Both the position numbers and the translations under genes were made by a program. The notes under the pieces were generated by a model. That model was not told the origin of the DNA and made no database searches. It was given only the letters and a program-made list of their open reading frames with translations. Source: Lanius collurio (Eukaryota; Chordata; Aves; Passeriformes; Laniidae). Taken from it: a stretch of DNA of 64,000 bases. Location of the stretch: assembly GCA_020086605.1 (NCBI GenBank), contig JACBWW010000004.1:17866526-17930525 (forward strand), read 5' to 3'. Positions 14,711 to 27,860 of the stretch are shown one piece after another. Every line of letters starts with the position of its first letter. The first letter of the stretch is position 1.

Positions 14711-15170
14711 AGAATCATGGAATTCCTCATGTTGGAAAAGATCCTCCATTTAAGATCCTCAAGTCCAACTGTTAACACTACCAAGTCTACCATTAAACCA
14801 TGTCCCTAAGTACCAAACCCACACATTTTAAAAACCCTCAGGTGACTCCACCATGTCCCTAGGTGGCCTGTTCCAAGGCTTGACAACCCTTTTGGTGAAT
14901 AAATTATTCCTAATACCTAATCTGAACTTCCTCTAATGGAACTTGAGGCCATTTCCTCTTGTCCTATCATTTGTTATTTGCGACAAAAGACCAACACACA
15001 CTACAACATCCTTGCAGGGAGTTGTACAGTGTCACCCCCCACTCCCCAAGACTCCTTTTCTCCAGCCTAAACAACCTCAGCTTCCCCAGCTGCTTCACAT
15101 AAGACTTGTGCTCAAGACCCTTCACCAGCTCTGTTGCCCTTCTCTGAACATGCTCCTGCATCTGAGCAAG
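14711..15170 (-). repeat. CR1 LINE 3' fragment with end of RT frame
   Basis: The minus strand contains RRATELVKGLEHKSYVKQLG and LYNSLQG, which is the C-terminal end of the CR1 RT ORF with frameshifts. It is followed by the 3' untranslated part, ending in aattccatgattct at 14711. On the + strand the landmarks ggtggcctgttcc and cttttctccagcctaaacaacc are plain. It is 5'-truncated and degraded. Confidence 0.9.
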
Positions 15171-15409
15171 AAGCCAAACACAAATTACAAATGAGCTCCC
15201 GAGTGCATTGCATTCTTCTTCAAAAACCTAGAGCAGCAATTTTAACTTACCTGACTGCTGAAGAGACAGATCTTTTGTCATCTCTATGAGTGTCTGACTG
15301 AACAGGCCACAGTAGCCCTCTTTTGTTGAGTGGTGACCAGTAGCTCTGTGGGGCAGCTGCATTCCCCTTGCTTATAGCTCCACTTGCCAAATCCAGGTTT
15401 GTTAACTAC

Positions 15410-15427
15410 AAAAAAAAAAAAAAAAAA
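15410..15427 (+). repeat. A18 run followed by A-rich tract
   Basis: This is a run of 18 A followed by gaaacaaaacaaaaacaaac. It is a simple A-rich repeat about 240 bp right of a CR1 fragment, with no clear link to it. Confidence 0.85.
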
Positions 15428-16230
15428 GAAACAAAACAAAAACAAACCCAAATAAACTATCAGAAACAATTAAATGCCAAGAAAAGAGATAAAGGTATCA
15501 CTAAGTAAATGGGATAGAGTGGGATAAGAGAAGTAAAACTGTTAGAAAATGGAAACCTTCAAATGCAAAACCACTGTGCTAGTTGCATAAAGCAGTGAGA
15601 GATGGCACCAACATCCATCATGCCCGAGATGAATTCAGAGGCCAGCATGAAAATTACGACCCTGCAATTCACAGAAGAACAGAGGAGGAAAAGGACAAAG
15701 ATGGGGCAAAAATCCCAAAGTAAGAAAGTTCTTCCCATGTGAAAAATTAACTCTACATGCATTGATCAAAAGCTAGAAGCTCAGATTACACTGGGCAGAG
15801 ACCAGAGTATCTCTCCAGTCATCACGAGCTGTATCAGTATGACAACCACACACCTGTCCTGTCCCTACCCCTCTCTATACAAACATACAAGCACAACCCA
15901 AAAACATATATACCCTGGATGTAAAATTCAAACCAAAACCCAACCACACATTAAAGAAACTTCTCACACAACTACTTCCAGAGCACTGTTTGCTCACAAA
16001 AGTAAACACAGAAAAATCATGATAGGTGTATGTTTGCAATATCAAGCTGTAAAATCTATGAGTTTTTAAGCATGTAACATGTATTTCATTGTTTCCTTTT
16101 ATAACCATTCTTCCTGCATAGCTTATATTCTTGAAAAATCAAACCATGCAAGGAGACCCTATCTGTTGATGTACTGAAAAAATACATAATGCAATAGCTC
16201 TATTACAGTAGTATAACACTTCATATTTTG

Positions 16231-16258
16231 AAAAAAAAAAAAAAAAAAAAAAAAAAAA
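16231..16258 (+). repeat. A28 mononucleotide run
   Basis: This is an uninterrupted run of 28 A followed by caatacaaagg. No recognisable retrogene or SINE body precedes it, so it is listed as a simple repeat. It may be the tail of a degraded retroinsert. Length is prone to sequencing error. Confidence 0.9.
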
Positions 16259-19200
16259 CAATACAAAGGTTGAAAAGCCAACTTTGCAAAGGCCTCCCAG
16301 TGAAGCCCTAATATACAACTACCTTAAATTACACGATCACGCGCTACTTTTTAGGACCAGCAAAAACATCAGGTTCTGCACAAATATTAGAATCATATGG
16401 CAACCAAGACTTACCTGTATTGGTCCTCCTCACTTCTGTGGCATTTGGAAGGCATACAGCCAATGAGACATAGGACTCAGAAAGAAAAGTCTAAGAACTA
16501 GCCTTGCATCTACTCCAGATCTCAAAGGTGGTGCTTATTAAGCCACTTAAAGTGTGACTTAAGCATAACTTAACAATGCTCTTTTAATGGAATTTGTGTG
16601 CAATTACTCAAACAAGTACATACCATCTTCATTGCAATACACTTCACCTATTCTTAAAATGGGCTTGTTCAGGACTACAGACAGTGCTCTTGCTGAACTC
16701 TGGATCACGAACATTGCTACTGACATCACAGTAAGTTGTCTCTCCTGTGGTTCAATAGTACAAGGCACCTAAGCATTTTGTTAAGTTCCTAACTCCTACT
16801 TCAAGTTCTGGACAGGAATAAATTCTAGTGGTTATACCTCAGGCTTCTGTCCACTTCTCCAAAAGCAGCCACTTTCTTCTCATCCCTATCCTTTCTCATT
16901 TTTGCTCCTCATCTGTATGTCATTTTTCTTACACAGTCAGTCTCAGCTTCTGCATTTCAGGTGTCATTCTCCTTGTTTTCCTCAGCACAGTTTCATTCTA
17001 ACAGAACTCCAGCACTAGCTTTCCCACTACTTCTGGCCCCTGACCCACACCTTTTCAGGTCTGGAACTTTCCCCAGGAACCTGATCTGTCTTCCCACAAT
17101 TCTGTTCTTGGTTTCTCACATGTCCTATATCCCAGTATTCTGGTTTTATTCCCCTCCCCAGACCTCTCCTTTTGCCATCCTCTTTGTTCATCCAGTCCTT
17201 GAATGAGGGCTGCTCACTGGACCACATTTACCACACTACCACTCCAGCCATTTCTGTTCTTCCATTCGAATGGCTCTCAGTGTCCTCTCCTAAATTATGT
17301 TAAGATACAAATTTCACAGGCTCCATATCCTAGCTATTCTCCACACCCTGGCAGAATTCCTAGTCATGCTGCAGTCGAGTCAGACAGAAATCCAACTCAA
17401 CACAGACCAGGTTACTGAAAACACAGGAGAACAGAAGCTCAAACCAAAGTACACTAGAGGTGCAAATACAGAGAAAATCAGTTTAGTATCCTCAGTGTGG
17501 AGAGAACCTTCAGGAAGCTGAGAGGTCTAGCAGGTCTTGCTGAGTATGTTTCACCTGAAGCTTTTCAAACAGTTAATCTGCAATCAAGCTTGGACAAAAC
17601 TCTAAATTCCAAATTGCTATTTCAAAGCATGGGAGATGAAGAGATTTAAAAGAAAAGTTCTGTAGATATTAAAATGCAAAAAATATTTTTTTAATCCAGC
17701 CTTGGTTTTGGCTGGAATACTTCACCTTGCCTGAAGTGTTCTGAGAACTGAACAATAAGCACAGAAAACATTAATTCAAGTGAATAAAGTTTCAGAACAT
17801 TATAAGCAACTTAAGACAAGATCTTACAGTGGGACATTATCAGGCAAGCTTAGTAATGGGTGGTGTTATCCACCTTATATGGAAAACAGTATTATGTGTC
17901 ATTTTGGAGCCTCTACCTCACCCCTTAATGTTGCTGTGTTCTGTAGAATTTAATTAAATTTCAAAGAATCTTCATTGCAGTAACAGAAAGCTTCAAATTA
18001 GATTTAGTTCTCACTGTGCCAGGCACTATACAAATACCTAACAATGACAGCTGCTGGTCACAAAGAATTTATTGTCTGAAAAGAAGCAAGAATGGTAAAC
18101 GATGCAAACACAGAAAGCAACATGGTAAATAAAATAGGTTATATACAATTCTTAGCTTGTCAGCAACAGTGATCACAACTTTGCTAACACATCCAATGTG
18201 TGAAATTAAGATGACTTCATCCAATTTTCTCTCCTCATCATCTTGATGCCAAGAACTGTTTAGTCTGACGAATTACCACCTCAATCCTGCTCTATTACTG
18301 TGACATGCCTTCCTCTTTAATACTGTATCACTGTTTATTTGAAAGCTGTCTTTTTGAGCAAAGCAGGTGAGCAAATAGCTTAGCATGGGTAATAGGGACA
18401 TTTCACACATTCCAGATAGACAGGTGTTTAAACTACAGCAGGATTAAAAACAGGCAAAGGATTCAGAAAGAGAGAGAGAACACCAGCAAGAATAAAAGGT
18501 TTAGCTGCAGCCAGCCCACCCAGAGGGGTGTTACTGCTTGTTACTGTGCCATGCTTTGAGACATTTCAGCTGCTATAATTAGCTGGCCAGGATGTTGTGT
18601 TGGAGGATTATTGAGGCACTCCCAACACATCTGTGCTCAGCAGCGGCTTCATTTTCTAGTCTTCCTGTGCACCTGATGCATTCTTCTCTTTACAGAGGGA
18701 AACACTTAGCAGCAAATCAGTTGGTACTTTGGTGTAAAAAGTAATGTAGAGCACCTGGACCAAAATATCCATACAGAAGAATTTATAGCTTCATAAATAG
18801 TAGTAATGGAGCAAAACCAAACAAAAAAATCTCTCCAAAACAAAGAAAGGCTAGTGGGGCTCAACAGAGAAGTTGATTATTGGTGTGGATCTACAAGAAT
18901 TAAATTAATTTTCAAATTGAGTTGCACCAAGGTGGGTTCAAACTTTCCTGCTTGGTAAGATTCCTGTTTTGCATTAGCAGTGATGGAGTTCAGAGTATTT
19001 TTCCCAACAGTGACAGCATGATAGGAGACCTGTGTGGGCTGAACTGCACACCTCAAACATCCCAGTTTTCACATTGTCACATCTACACGTTCTTTGTGGA
19101 GCCTGTAAAAGGCAAGACAATACACAGCTAATATCTCTCATGATAGAAGGATTCACAAAGTTTTGCTACGATTTTTAAACCGATTGGGACAGCAAAGATG

Positions 19201-22200
19201 TCAGATGCTGAAACAAACACGCTGACTGAAGAACGCCATGGTACTGTAAATGCCCAAAAGCTCTCATGGAAACAAAAGACCCACTTGATGTACTTCTATT
19301 TATGATATAACATGAAGAAATGGGAGGAGGGGACAACATGGGTTGTCACAGCCATATCAATAGAGACCTGTGTTAGAAGCAGTACATACATTTACTTCAA
19401 TATAATGCTAATAAGACAAAACAAATTATTGCATAATGCTGAAATAATTTTTACCTTTTTCTTTTAAACATTACAAGGTAAGTTTATGACTGCAATACAC
19501 TTGCCTTGACAGCAGAGACACACTTAAAAGAACCAATCTCTATGCTCCCGCTTTATTCAGCAAAATTTATTTCTGAATAAATTTAAGACTGAAAGCAAGG
19601 TCATAACACAGAATGATACCCCAAAGTGCTGAATATAGGAGTTGAAGGGTTTATTTTTGTGAACACGCTTTAAAAACTCAGTATGAAATACGAACTCTTG
19701 AAGTACAGATAGGAATAAAAACTCTAGGATAGAATTTGCTTCCAGTTAATAGCATCCTACAGACAAAGATCCACTGTATAGTACTTCTAAGAAATCACAA
19801 GCAAGAGTCAGAAAAAGAGCTTAATGTCTTTTACTTTTCTGGTCTATATTATACTAGTCCTTCAAGAGTTCCCATTGCCATATTCAATAATCTTTTTTCT
19901 ATAATAAAGTTAGTATTTTCTTTTTGATCTTCTCTGGTGGTTCAAATAAGCTAAAGCCATGAATTACGACAATCAGAAAAAGAAAATAGTAATAACCAAT
20001 ATTGCAGATCAGCCTCCATGGACTCAGGAAAAGCCTCCTGAAAGCCTGAATGCTTCTCTTGCTAGTTTGTAGGAGTCAACCAGGGTGAACAGGGACACAT
20101 CACCACTAGAAGTTGTTACTCTGCCCCTCTTGGCAGGCAGTGAAAAAGTGACTTAAATTTTCATTACCAACATCCTGAATAGCAGATCCAAAATTTCACT
20201 GGTCAACATGTTACAACAGGCAATACACTACAAATTGCTGCCTTGATCCTCTCCACTTGGCAGTTTTAGCACTTTTCTGGCAGAAGCTGATCATATCCTG
20301 TTGCCTAAAAAGTGGTGGAGATTGCAAATATACAAAGTCTAAAGATTATTTCTCTTACTTGGAGCCACACTGCATCCCCCAGTTCACACATCACATTTTC
20401 ATTTGGATCTTTCTGACTGGTGAGGAGAAAAAGGGGTCCAGATCTCAAACTATATTTCACATGTCAAGCCTAAGAGATATGCCAAAAGAATGCAGTAACC
20501 ATAGGCCTACTTTGTCTCTTCCAAAAAACCCTTCAAAATTATAAAATTTTCACAGAAACAGGAGGAGTACCCTTATCAACAGATTACAAAGGCATATATG
20601 AATAAACTGTTTACTGAGAAACAAGATACACGTAAGATCACTACTCCTCTGCCTTAGGATCAGACCAGAATCCCTAAGTTTTGATGTGTCAGACAAGACA
20701 ACACTGTATTATAAGCTCAAAGAGGGAATCATTCCACTTGAAAACTGAAAAGGGGCAAAATGTCTCATCTGTAGTGTGTTCTCCTTTGCCTTCTGATCTA
20801 TTTTTACCCATATGCTCTGTATATGCATATGTAAACGTATGTATCCATGTATTTATCCAGTCTGAATCCTTCAAGACCCTTCAGTCAATCCCTAATTCTC
20901 CATTTTATTACTTACTGTTCATCCAGCAATGCCATCTTTATTCAATAGCTTGCAAATTAAATGTGCTTTTTCTTTCGTTATCTGGCTTCCATATTGTATT
21001 TTCACTTGCCAAGCCTACCTCAAACACAGATACCCCTGAGGCTTTCAAGATCCGTGAAATCTTTAACAGAAGGGAAGAGCTAAGAATTTGCCATGTGGAA
21101 AGAAAAAATTTTGCTGTATTCTTTCAGTTATTTTTTTTCCTTCAACCTTCAGAGATGACTGACTAGATGCTACAACATTATAAATACTCACTGTTAACTT
21201 GTTCTCTCCTTAGTGCATGTTGCATTTTCCTGGTTTCACCACAGAGCTCCCAGGTACATCTGTGATCTAGCACAGGCTAGCATGACTTGGTCTAAGGCAG
21301 CTTGCAAGTCTGCCAGTACTACTGGAAACAGTCCAGCTGCCTTGCCTTCCTTAATGCACCAAGATACTGGAATCCAAAACACTACCCCAGTATGGGGGAA
21401 AAAAAAAAGAAAAAAAATCACACCATCTTTACCTGCCTCTTAAGAGGCAAAAGAAACCCTAAATCACAAATAAGACACACACACAACCAACTGTCTGAAT
21501 AGTGTAAGAAAATGTACCACTACAAATTCCATGAAGAAATCATGCAGTACAAACAGATTTTTCTAGAACCACCTTTCTGTTACCCAGGCCATCTTGCTGA
21601 CCAAACCCCATACTAAAGCACCTTCATTTTATGTACAAATCTGAATTTGCAGTAATCACTTGCCAGGAGGGAAGAACTGGGGCTAACAGGCTGGGAAGTG
21701 TGAAATCTGTGTGTGTACCAAGGCTGATCTGGCCAAAGGCCTGTGACATTCCTTCTTTGCTCTCTGAGCTTACCAGCTTACAGGATATACATATGCATAC
21801 AGAGCACAAGTGTTCCAGTCTCCAGAAAACGTTCCAGACAAAGACCTGCCAAAGACATTCCTGGGAAACCTGACAAACTTGCAAATTCCTTTGTAGTGTC
21901 TCCAGCATATGCATCCATTTAACAACGAAAAAAAAAACCCCAAGTTAGTGCTGCCGCTGTGGATGGTTGAACTCCCCCTCTTCCTTCTCCTGAAAAAGTC
22001 AGGCTTTCATTTAGACACTCTCTGCCTCAAAACTTCCAGTGGGAGTGATTTTTACAAGGCACAATCCTGCCAAAATTTTGATGATCAGAGCATAATCTTT
22101 CCCATAACATGAGACCTAGCTGCTCAGACTTGCCTGTTTGGTGACCATCTGCAGATGTTGCATCATAACAAAACCCTCTGCTTCTATTCCCTGTGGAGCC

Positions 22201-25200
22201 TCAGAGCAGAAGGAGTTCAACATGAGCACTGCACAAACTACATTGATATTTTCACTTCCTACAACCTCTGCTGAGACCAGCTGGTTATATTACTGCTGCT
22301 GCTACAAATCTGTAGTAATAAAAGTAATTCCAGCTCCTGTGTTAACAGCTTGAGTGAGGAGAAGATGGAGCAGTCCAGAGGTGTGTGAAAGAGGAAAGAA
22401 AAATGCCCCTCCAAGTTGATTGTCTGCTTCTTGCTCCTCTTACTACTTACAGTAAGAGGTCTTTTTTCTTTACTTTTTTATCACTTTCTCTCCATCAGTG
22501 GAGGGGTAAAAACCAAAGAAACAGTTACATGAAGAAAATAAAATTGACTAAGATGCAGATAAAGTGGGTTGAGTCAAAGCAAGGGATCATCACTGAAAAA
22601 ACCCAAAACTCCTCAGTGCAGAAAATAGCCTCACCAAAATTCTTTAAGTATTTCCTACATCCTAAGTTTAATGCTCTTGTTGTGCTGTTCAGATCTAGAC
22701 AGGAAAGAGCAGATGCCCACTGGGACCTGTGCAGTGTTTTGGCAGACTTGTAGTTTGCTCTGTCGATGGTAAGGCAGGCAAGGGTACCACACTGTGTAAC
22801 TAAGGTAAATGAGGAGTGGTGTGGCTTCCAATACTGTTGCAGATGATGTTAAGATGAAGCTCACTATTTTGGGATTCCTGTAGCACACACAAGGTCCCTC
22901 TGGGACACTGTAAAATGCTCCATTCAATTCTTCCTTACTCCTCCTTCCTGGTGCTAAAGTTTTGTAAACTCACCTGCTTCTTGCTCATTTCCACCTTCTA
23001 AATGAAAAATGTAGAATAAGACAAGGGCCCCATCCTCCAATGGATCTCAAATGTCAGTATGTTTGCAGGAATCCTGGTTGCTGGATCTTGGGCACTGACT
23101 GGCTGCATAGCAGAGGAGGCAGCTCTGTAGCCCTTGCCTGGGTGGTCTGATGTTATCCCTGTGATTAAACTCCCCGGCTGCAAGAATTGGAGCTATTCCT
23201 GATGATAGCTGGGACCTGAAATCTCACACTCTCCCACACACAGAGAGAGTCAGAGCTCTCACCAGGTTTCCCCTCCTTCTCTTCCTCCTCCTCTTGGTCA
23301 AGCTGGCCAATTCAACAAATTCTTCAGCTCCCTAGCATTAATAACTATGAAGTACTACAGCCTGCTAGATATCAACTGCAGCCTCCCTCACCAGGCAGTG
23401 ATAGGGACCTCACACAGATTCAACACTGCAGAAAAATTTTTACCTTACAGTGTACTTCAGAGAGAAGTAGCATGCTATTCACAAAGAAAAACACTTATAT
23501 GCATCCAGGATCCAGCCACCTGGCTCTGGATGCACACACGTGCTGTGTATTTTAATGCCCTCCCTACAGAAAGGCCTGCAATTCAAACACATGGAAATAT
23601 TTTATGCTAAACACACATGAAATTAAGACTTTAGGATTGAAACCTGGTATGGAACACAACAGAAGGAAAAGTAGTTTGGATTATTTTGGTCACAGTCCTC
23701 ACCCATCTGTCCATCAGGAAAGGCCAATGGCTTACAGCAGGTACAGGCAGAAAACCTCTCTTAGTTCAGCTGTCCAGAAGTCACAATAACACAAATAACA
23801 ATAACACAGTAACACAAATCATCACAAATCAAGGCAAGAAAGGCAATTAAGTCCCTCTCCAATGAAATGGGCTTACTGAACTGTATCTTCAGGCTTCATT
23901 CCACAGCTCAACACCAACATACCTGCCTTGTTTCCCCAACACTACTGTTGCCACCTTAGGCTCATGCAAGGCAGTGGGCAAACCGAACAAGAAAACTTCA
24001 GGAAATTGAAAAATTGTATTGTTACCATGCACCATTAACTGCTACACTACACACATTGACAAAAACATCATCACTTTGTAAAAATAATTAGCAATCATCT
24101 GATTGACACAACTAGGGAAATCACCAATTTCAGATACTGAGTTCCTCACAAGTGTCTCAGCAACCCACTTAACCATAACAAAAATATTTAGCTTGACTAC
24201 AGTAAAGCAATGTAACAAAGAAAATCTCATAAATATGGAAGCAGCAGCATAGCACATGTTCTTCAGTATAAAAGGTCAGTTCAGATCAATGGCCCAGCAA
24301 ACTCACTATCCTGTCTGACATATTTCAGAAGATGGAAGAAATTTTAGTTTCTATGCATATAACTGAAACATCTTTTTGATAAGGAAAATGAATTTGTTAT
24401 TTCTGTATGCTAGGGATCTATCATTTGCATGGCATCCCATTTCAGGGAGTTTCAGAAGGTAAATATATTCTGTGACAATAACTATTTGCTTTTATTATAA
24501 TTTTTTACTCCAGTATCTTTCTGCTAAACTGAATAGCCTCTCATTATTATGAGTATATTCATTATACGAATAAAATAAACTTTATTTACTTTGTCCTTCA
24601 TTGCTCTATGTAATTCCCTCATACATATCTCCTCCCTAAAAAACAGTGTTTTCACTTCCTCATTAAAACTGCATTTGCAATCATTTGTCTGTGAATCCCA
24701 TTTTTCCTAAATTCACTTCAGGGATGTCACCCAGAAGTGAAAACAGTTTTGAGGGAGGGTACATAATTGATGCTTACACTAATACATTTATGTCCTGTCC
24801 TTTAAACTAATAATTTTTCTTTGCTGACTTTACTGCTTAACTTGGAACAGGTATCTCCACTGAGCTTTCAATGAAATAAAATCCTTTTTTGTCTTCTCTA
24901 AAGAAATAAGTTTTAGATTAATCATTCAAAAGGTTAAAATTATTGCTTATCATATAGTCAGTTATTTGTAAACACTGAACTTCATCTGCCAGCGTCTTGC
25001 CTAATTAATGCAGCTCTTAAATTTCTATTGGTTTTACTCATAATAATCCAAAAAAGAATACAAACATAATGACAAATTACCAGGAGGTAGACTCGAGTTT
25101 AAGTTTACAGCACACACGTAACTTTGCTGTAATTGAACATGGGGCTCTTGCAGCCCACATTATACTGAAGGTAACAAGAAATTATCTCATGTGGTAAATA

Positions 25201-26076
25201 TGAGCTGCACAAATATGGATGAACTCTATAGACTAGTTACTCTACTGTAAATTCACACCCTATATTACCTTGCAATAACTTTCATTCTTTAAGTAATAAA
25301 ATGCCTTATTAATGTCCTTAACCTCCTTTCAAACACTTAATTTTACACTGGATCATCTACATCCTGTACTATGCATCTTCAGTTATCCACTTGCTATATA
25401 GCAAATTGACTAGTTATTTTTTGCTTGCTTTTTGTCTTTTTTTATCTACAATAAAACTTTGTTTCTCATCCTACAGACACCTGTCCATCTTAGCAACAGT
25501 TGCTGAAAGCTTGTGGAAAACTTTTTTCAAAGTTGGAATATGAACAAGTTACACTGGATGCTATTTTTCTCAGCTCAAAGAACTCTAATAGATAAGACAT
25601 ATTATTCATTTTCTTATGGCCATTTGAGATCAGATACCTCCTCATTATCCTACTCAGCCACTGACTTACCAGGTTAATAATGCTGGACCCTCAAAGACAT
25701 TTACCATAGAGATCTCTCTTGCTTGCTCCCAGACATATTGGTAGCTAACTAGAGGCACACCTTTCTATTTCTGGATACTACAGAGTACTATAGTTAGATT
25801 GCACACGCTGCAAAGATCAGGCAGGGTCTGAAATATATGGTATAGATACGAGGCACCTAACTCCCACTGTTGTCATAATCTCAAAAGGAGCTCTATTATT
25901 AGATTTTATTTAATCACAAAACTATCATAAATCTGTGGTTTTAAGTTAAGAGAATGGAATAAAATTCCTCAGAAGTAAAAACTAACATCCATTTTTAACA
26001 GCTATACTCAACAATAAATTTTCTACCTAGAAACTTTGATGCATGCATTATTTTCTAATGCTGAATGTTTATGATA

Positions 26077-26139
26077 AAATCATAGAATCTTTTGGGTTGG
26101 AAGGGACCATAAAGATCACCTAGTTCCAACCCCCACCAG
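26077..26139 (-). repeat. CR1 LINE 3' end, left part split by an insertion
   Basis: The + strand reads aatcatagaatcttttgggt then tggaagggaccataaagatcacctag, the 3' terminal 60 bases of CR1 in reverse. The match stops after ccaacccccacc and resumes at 27020, so the CR1 copy was cut by an insertion of about 880 bp. Confidence 0.9.
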
Positions 26140-27019
26140 TGCGGGAACTCAGCACTTCTGTACAACAAATCAGTGTGATTACACAGAAGCTTCTTACTGT
26201 TTAAGATATACATCACCTCTTTGGGCATCATGGGGGAACTCTCACATCTTCTAATTTGTACAATAATAGTTACTTATCACCTCTTTTGTGTATTATGCTT
26301 AGTCATCCTGTACTTATGCATTATACTACTTTTACATACTTATGCATAACCTATATAGTTCAATTACTTACTTATCACACTACTTATACACTTTACTAAC
26401 TTATCTATAATACAGCACATATACATTTTGCAACTGCTGTGCATGAGATTACACACTACTTGATTGGTCTCTTTGCTTTGTCCAAAAGCTCCGCACACAC
26501 TTTTCAGATAATACAATTGGTTCTTAATCCAGTGCAGCACAGTCCTCTTTATCTATTCCTTGCTGTCTTGGTATTTAGCCTTTCAGCTTTTCTTTTCCCA
26601 ATTCTAATTTAGCACAGTTTATCTTTCAGTACCTTTCAGTCCTCAAAGCTCCAGATCCAGGCAAGCAGAGTCAAGATGATGGCAGCAACAAAACCCACCC
26701 AGCGATCAGCAGCCAAGCTAGTCCAAGAAATCCACACAACCAGACAGCACAGGACAGAGAGCAGATCCAACCCTCCCTCTCTCTCTTCTCTACTCTCCTA
26801 TCATCTCTTCCCACTAAAGCTTCTGACTAGGCTTAAAAACCCTCCAGGAGCTGACCTGCTAGACCTGAAGGTGGGAGGGCCAGGTGAAGCTGGTGAGGGT
26901 AATTCCAGCCTGGTCTCTCTCTGAGGGCTCCAATAGGAATAACTAAAGATGGTTTGGCTGGGGCACACTATCAGGATTCAAAACACCTTACAACACACCT
27001 GCAGGCCCAGGTTCCTGCA
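26140..27019. mobile_element. LTR-like insertion nested in a CR1 (about 880 bp)
   Basis: This unrelated segment interrupts a CR1 copy exactly. It starts TGCGGGAACTC and ends GGTTCCTGCA, giving canonical TG...CA ends that form an imperfect inverted repeat (TGCGGGAAC against TGCAGGAAC), as in LTRs. It contains an AT-rich tract with a TATA-like octamer near 26350 and a purine/pyrimidine-rich GC part near 26750-26930. I could not find a clean target duplication or a polyadenylation signal, so orientation and family are open. No internal retroviral genes are present, so it would be a solo LTR. Confidence 0.6.
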
Positions 27020-27860
27020 TGCCAACCTTCCACTAGATGAGGTTGGTCAGAGCCCCATCCAACCTGGCTGTGAACACTTCTAGGGATGGAGCAGCCACAA
27101 TTTCTCTGGGCAACCTCTTCTAGTATCTCACAAACCTCACAGTAAAGAATTTGTTTCTAATATCCAATCTAAACCTAGTGTCAGTTCAATGCCATTACCC
27201 CTTGTCTTACCACTACAAGTCCTTGTAAAAAGTCACTCTCCACTTTTCCTGTAAATCCCTTTCACGTACTGAAAGGCCACAATAAGGTCACCTCAAAGCC
27301 TTCCCTTCTCCAGGCTGAACAAACCCAACTCTGTCAGTCTTCACAGGAGAGGTGTTTCAGCCCTCTGATCATCTTGATAGCCCTCCCCTGGAATCACTCC
27401 AACAGGTCGATATCCCTCTTGTGGCTGGGGACCCCAGAGCTGGATGCAGCTCTCCAGGTGGGGTCTCACCAGAGCACAGGAATCCCCTCCCTCTCCCTGC
27501 TGTCCACGCTGCTTTGGATACAGCCCAGGGCACGTTTGGCTCTCTGTGCTGTGAGTGCACTTTGCTGGCTCATGTCCAGCCTCTCACCCACCAGCACCTC
27601 CAAGTCCTTCTCAGCAGGGCTGCTCTCCATCTGTTCATCCCCAGCCTGTGCTGGTACTGGGAGTTGCCCTGACCCAGATGCAGCCCCTTGTACCTGGCCT
27701 TGTTAAATCTCATGAGATTCCCATGCACCCACTTCTCAAGCTTGTCCATGTCCCTCTGCATAGCATCCTGCTAAGGGTGCACCCAATGCCACTGTGTCCT
27801 GATGAAAACATTGAATAGCACTGGTCCTGACTCAGACCAAATCCTTGACAACATAAATAG
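27020..27860 (-). repeat. CR1 LINE fragment, right part split by an insertion
   Basis: This is the continuation of the CR1 copy broken at 26139. Landmarks on + are ccttccactagatgaggttg, ctccaggctgaacaaaccc, ctggggaccccagagctgg, and tcctgatgaaaacattgaatagc at the far end. Together the two parts make a CR1 of about 900 bp including part of the RT frame. It is one of the better preserved copies here. Confidence 0.93.

Larger units (their letters stand above)
15171..26076. other. Noncoding, about 10.9 kb; simple repeats only
   Basis: This holds the A18 and A28 runs and low-complexity stretches (for example aacac-rich sequence near 23787-23840 and a pyrimidine-rich stretch near 23265-23300). The longest frame in the window's 3' half (161 codons, + strand, 20681-21166) has no domain, no flanking splice logic and random-looking composition. 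I see no exon. Confidence 0.55.

Noticed and set aside
20681..21166. 161-codon open frame on +, the longest in the left half
   Set aside because: No recognisable domain, Phe/Ser/Cys-rich random composition, overlapped by a minus frame, and no splice or start context.
27352..27818. Cluster of overlapping frames on both strands
   Set aside because: They lie entirely within the CR1 copy; CR1 is recognisable at the nucleotide level and its RT frame is broken.
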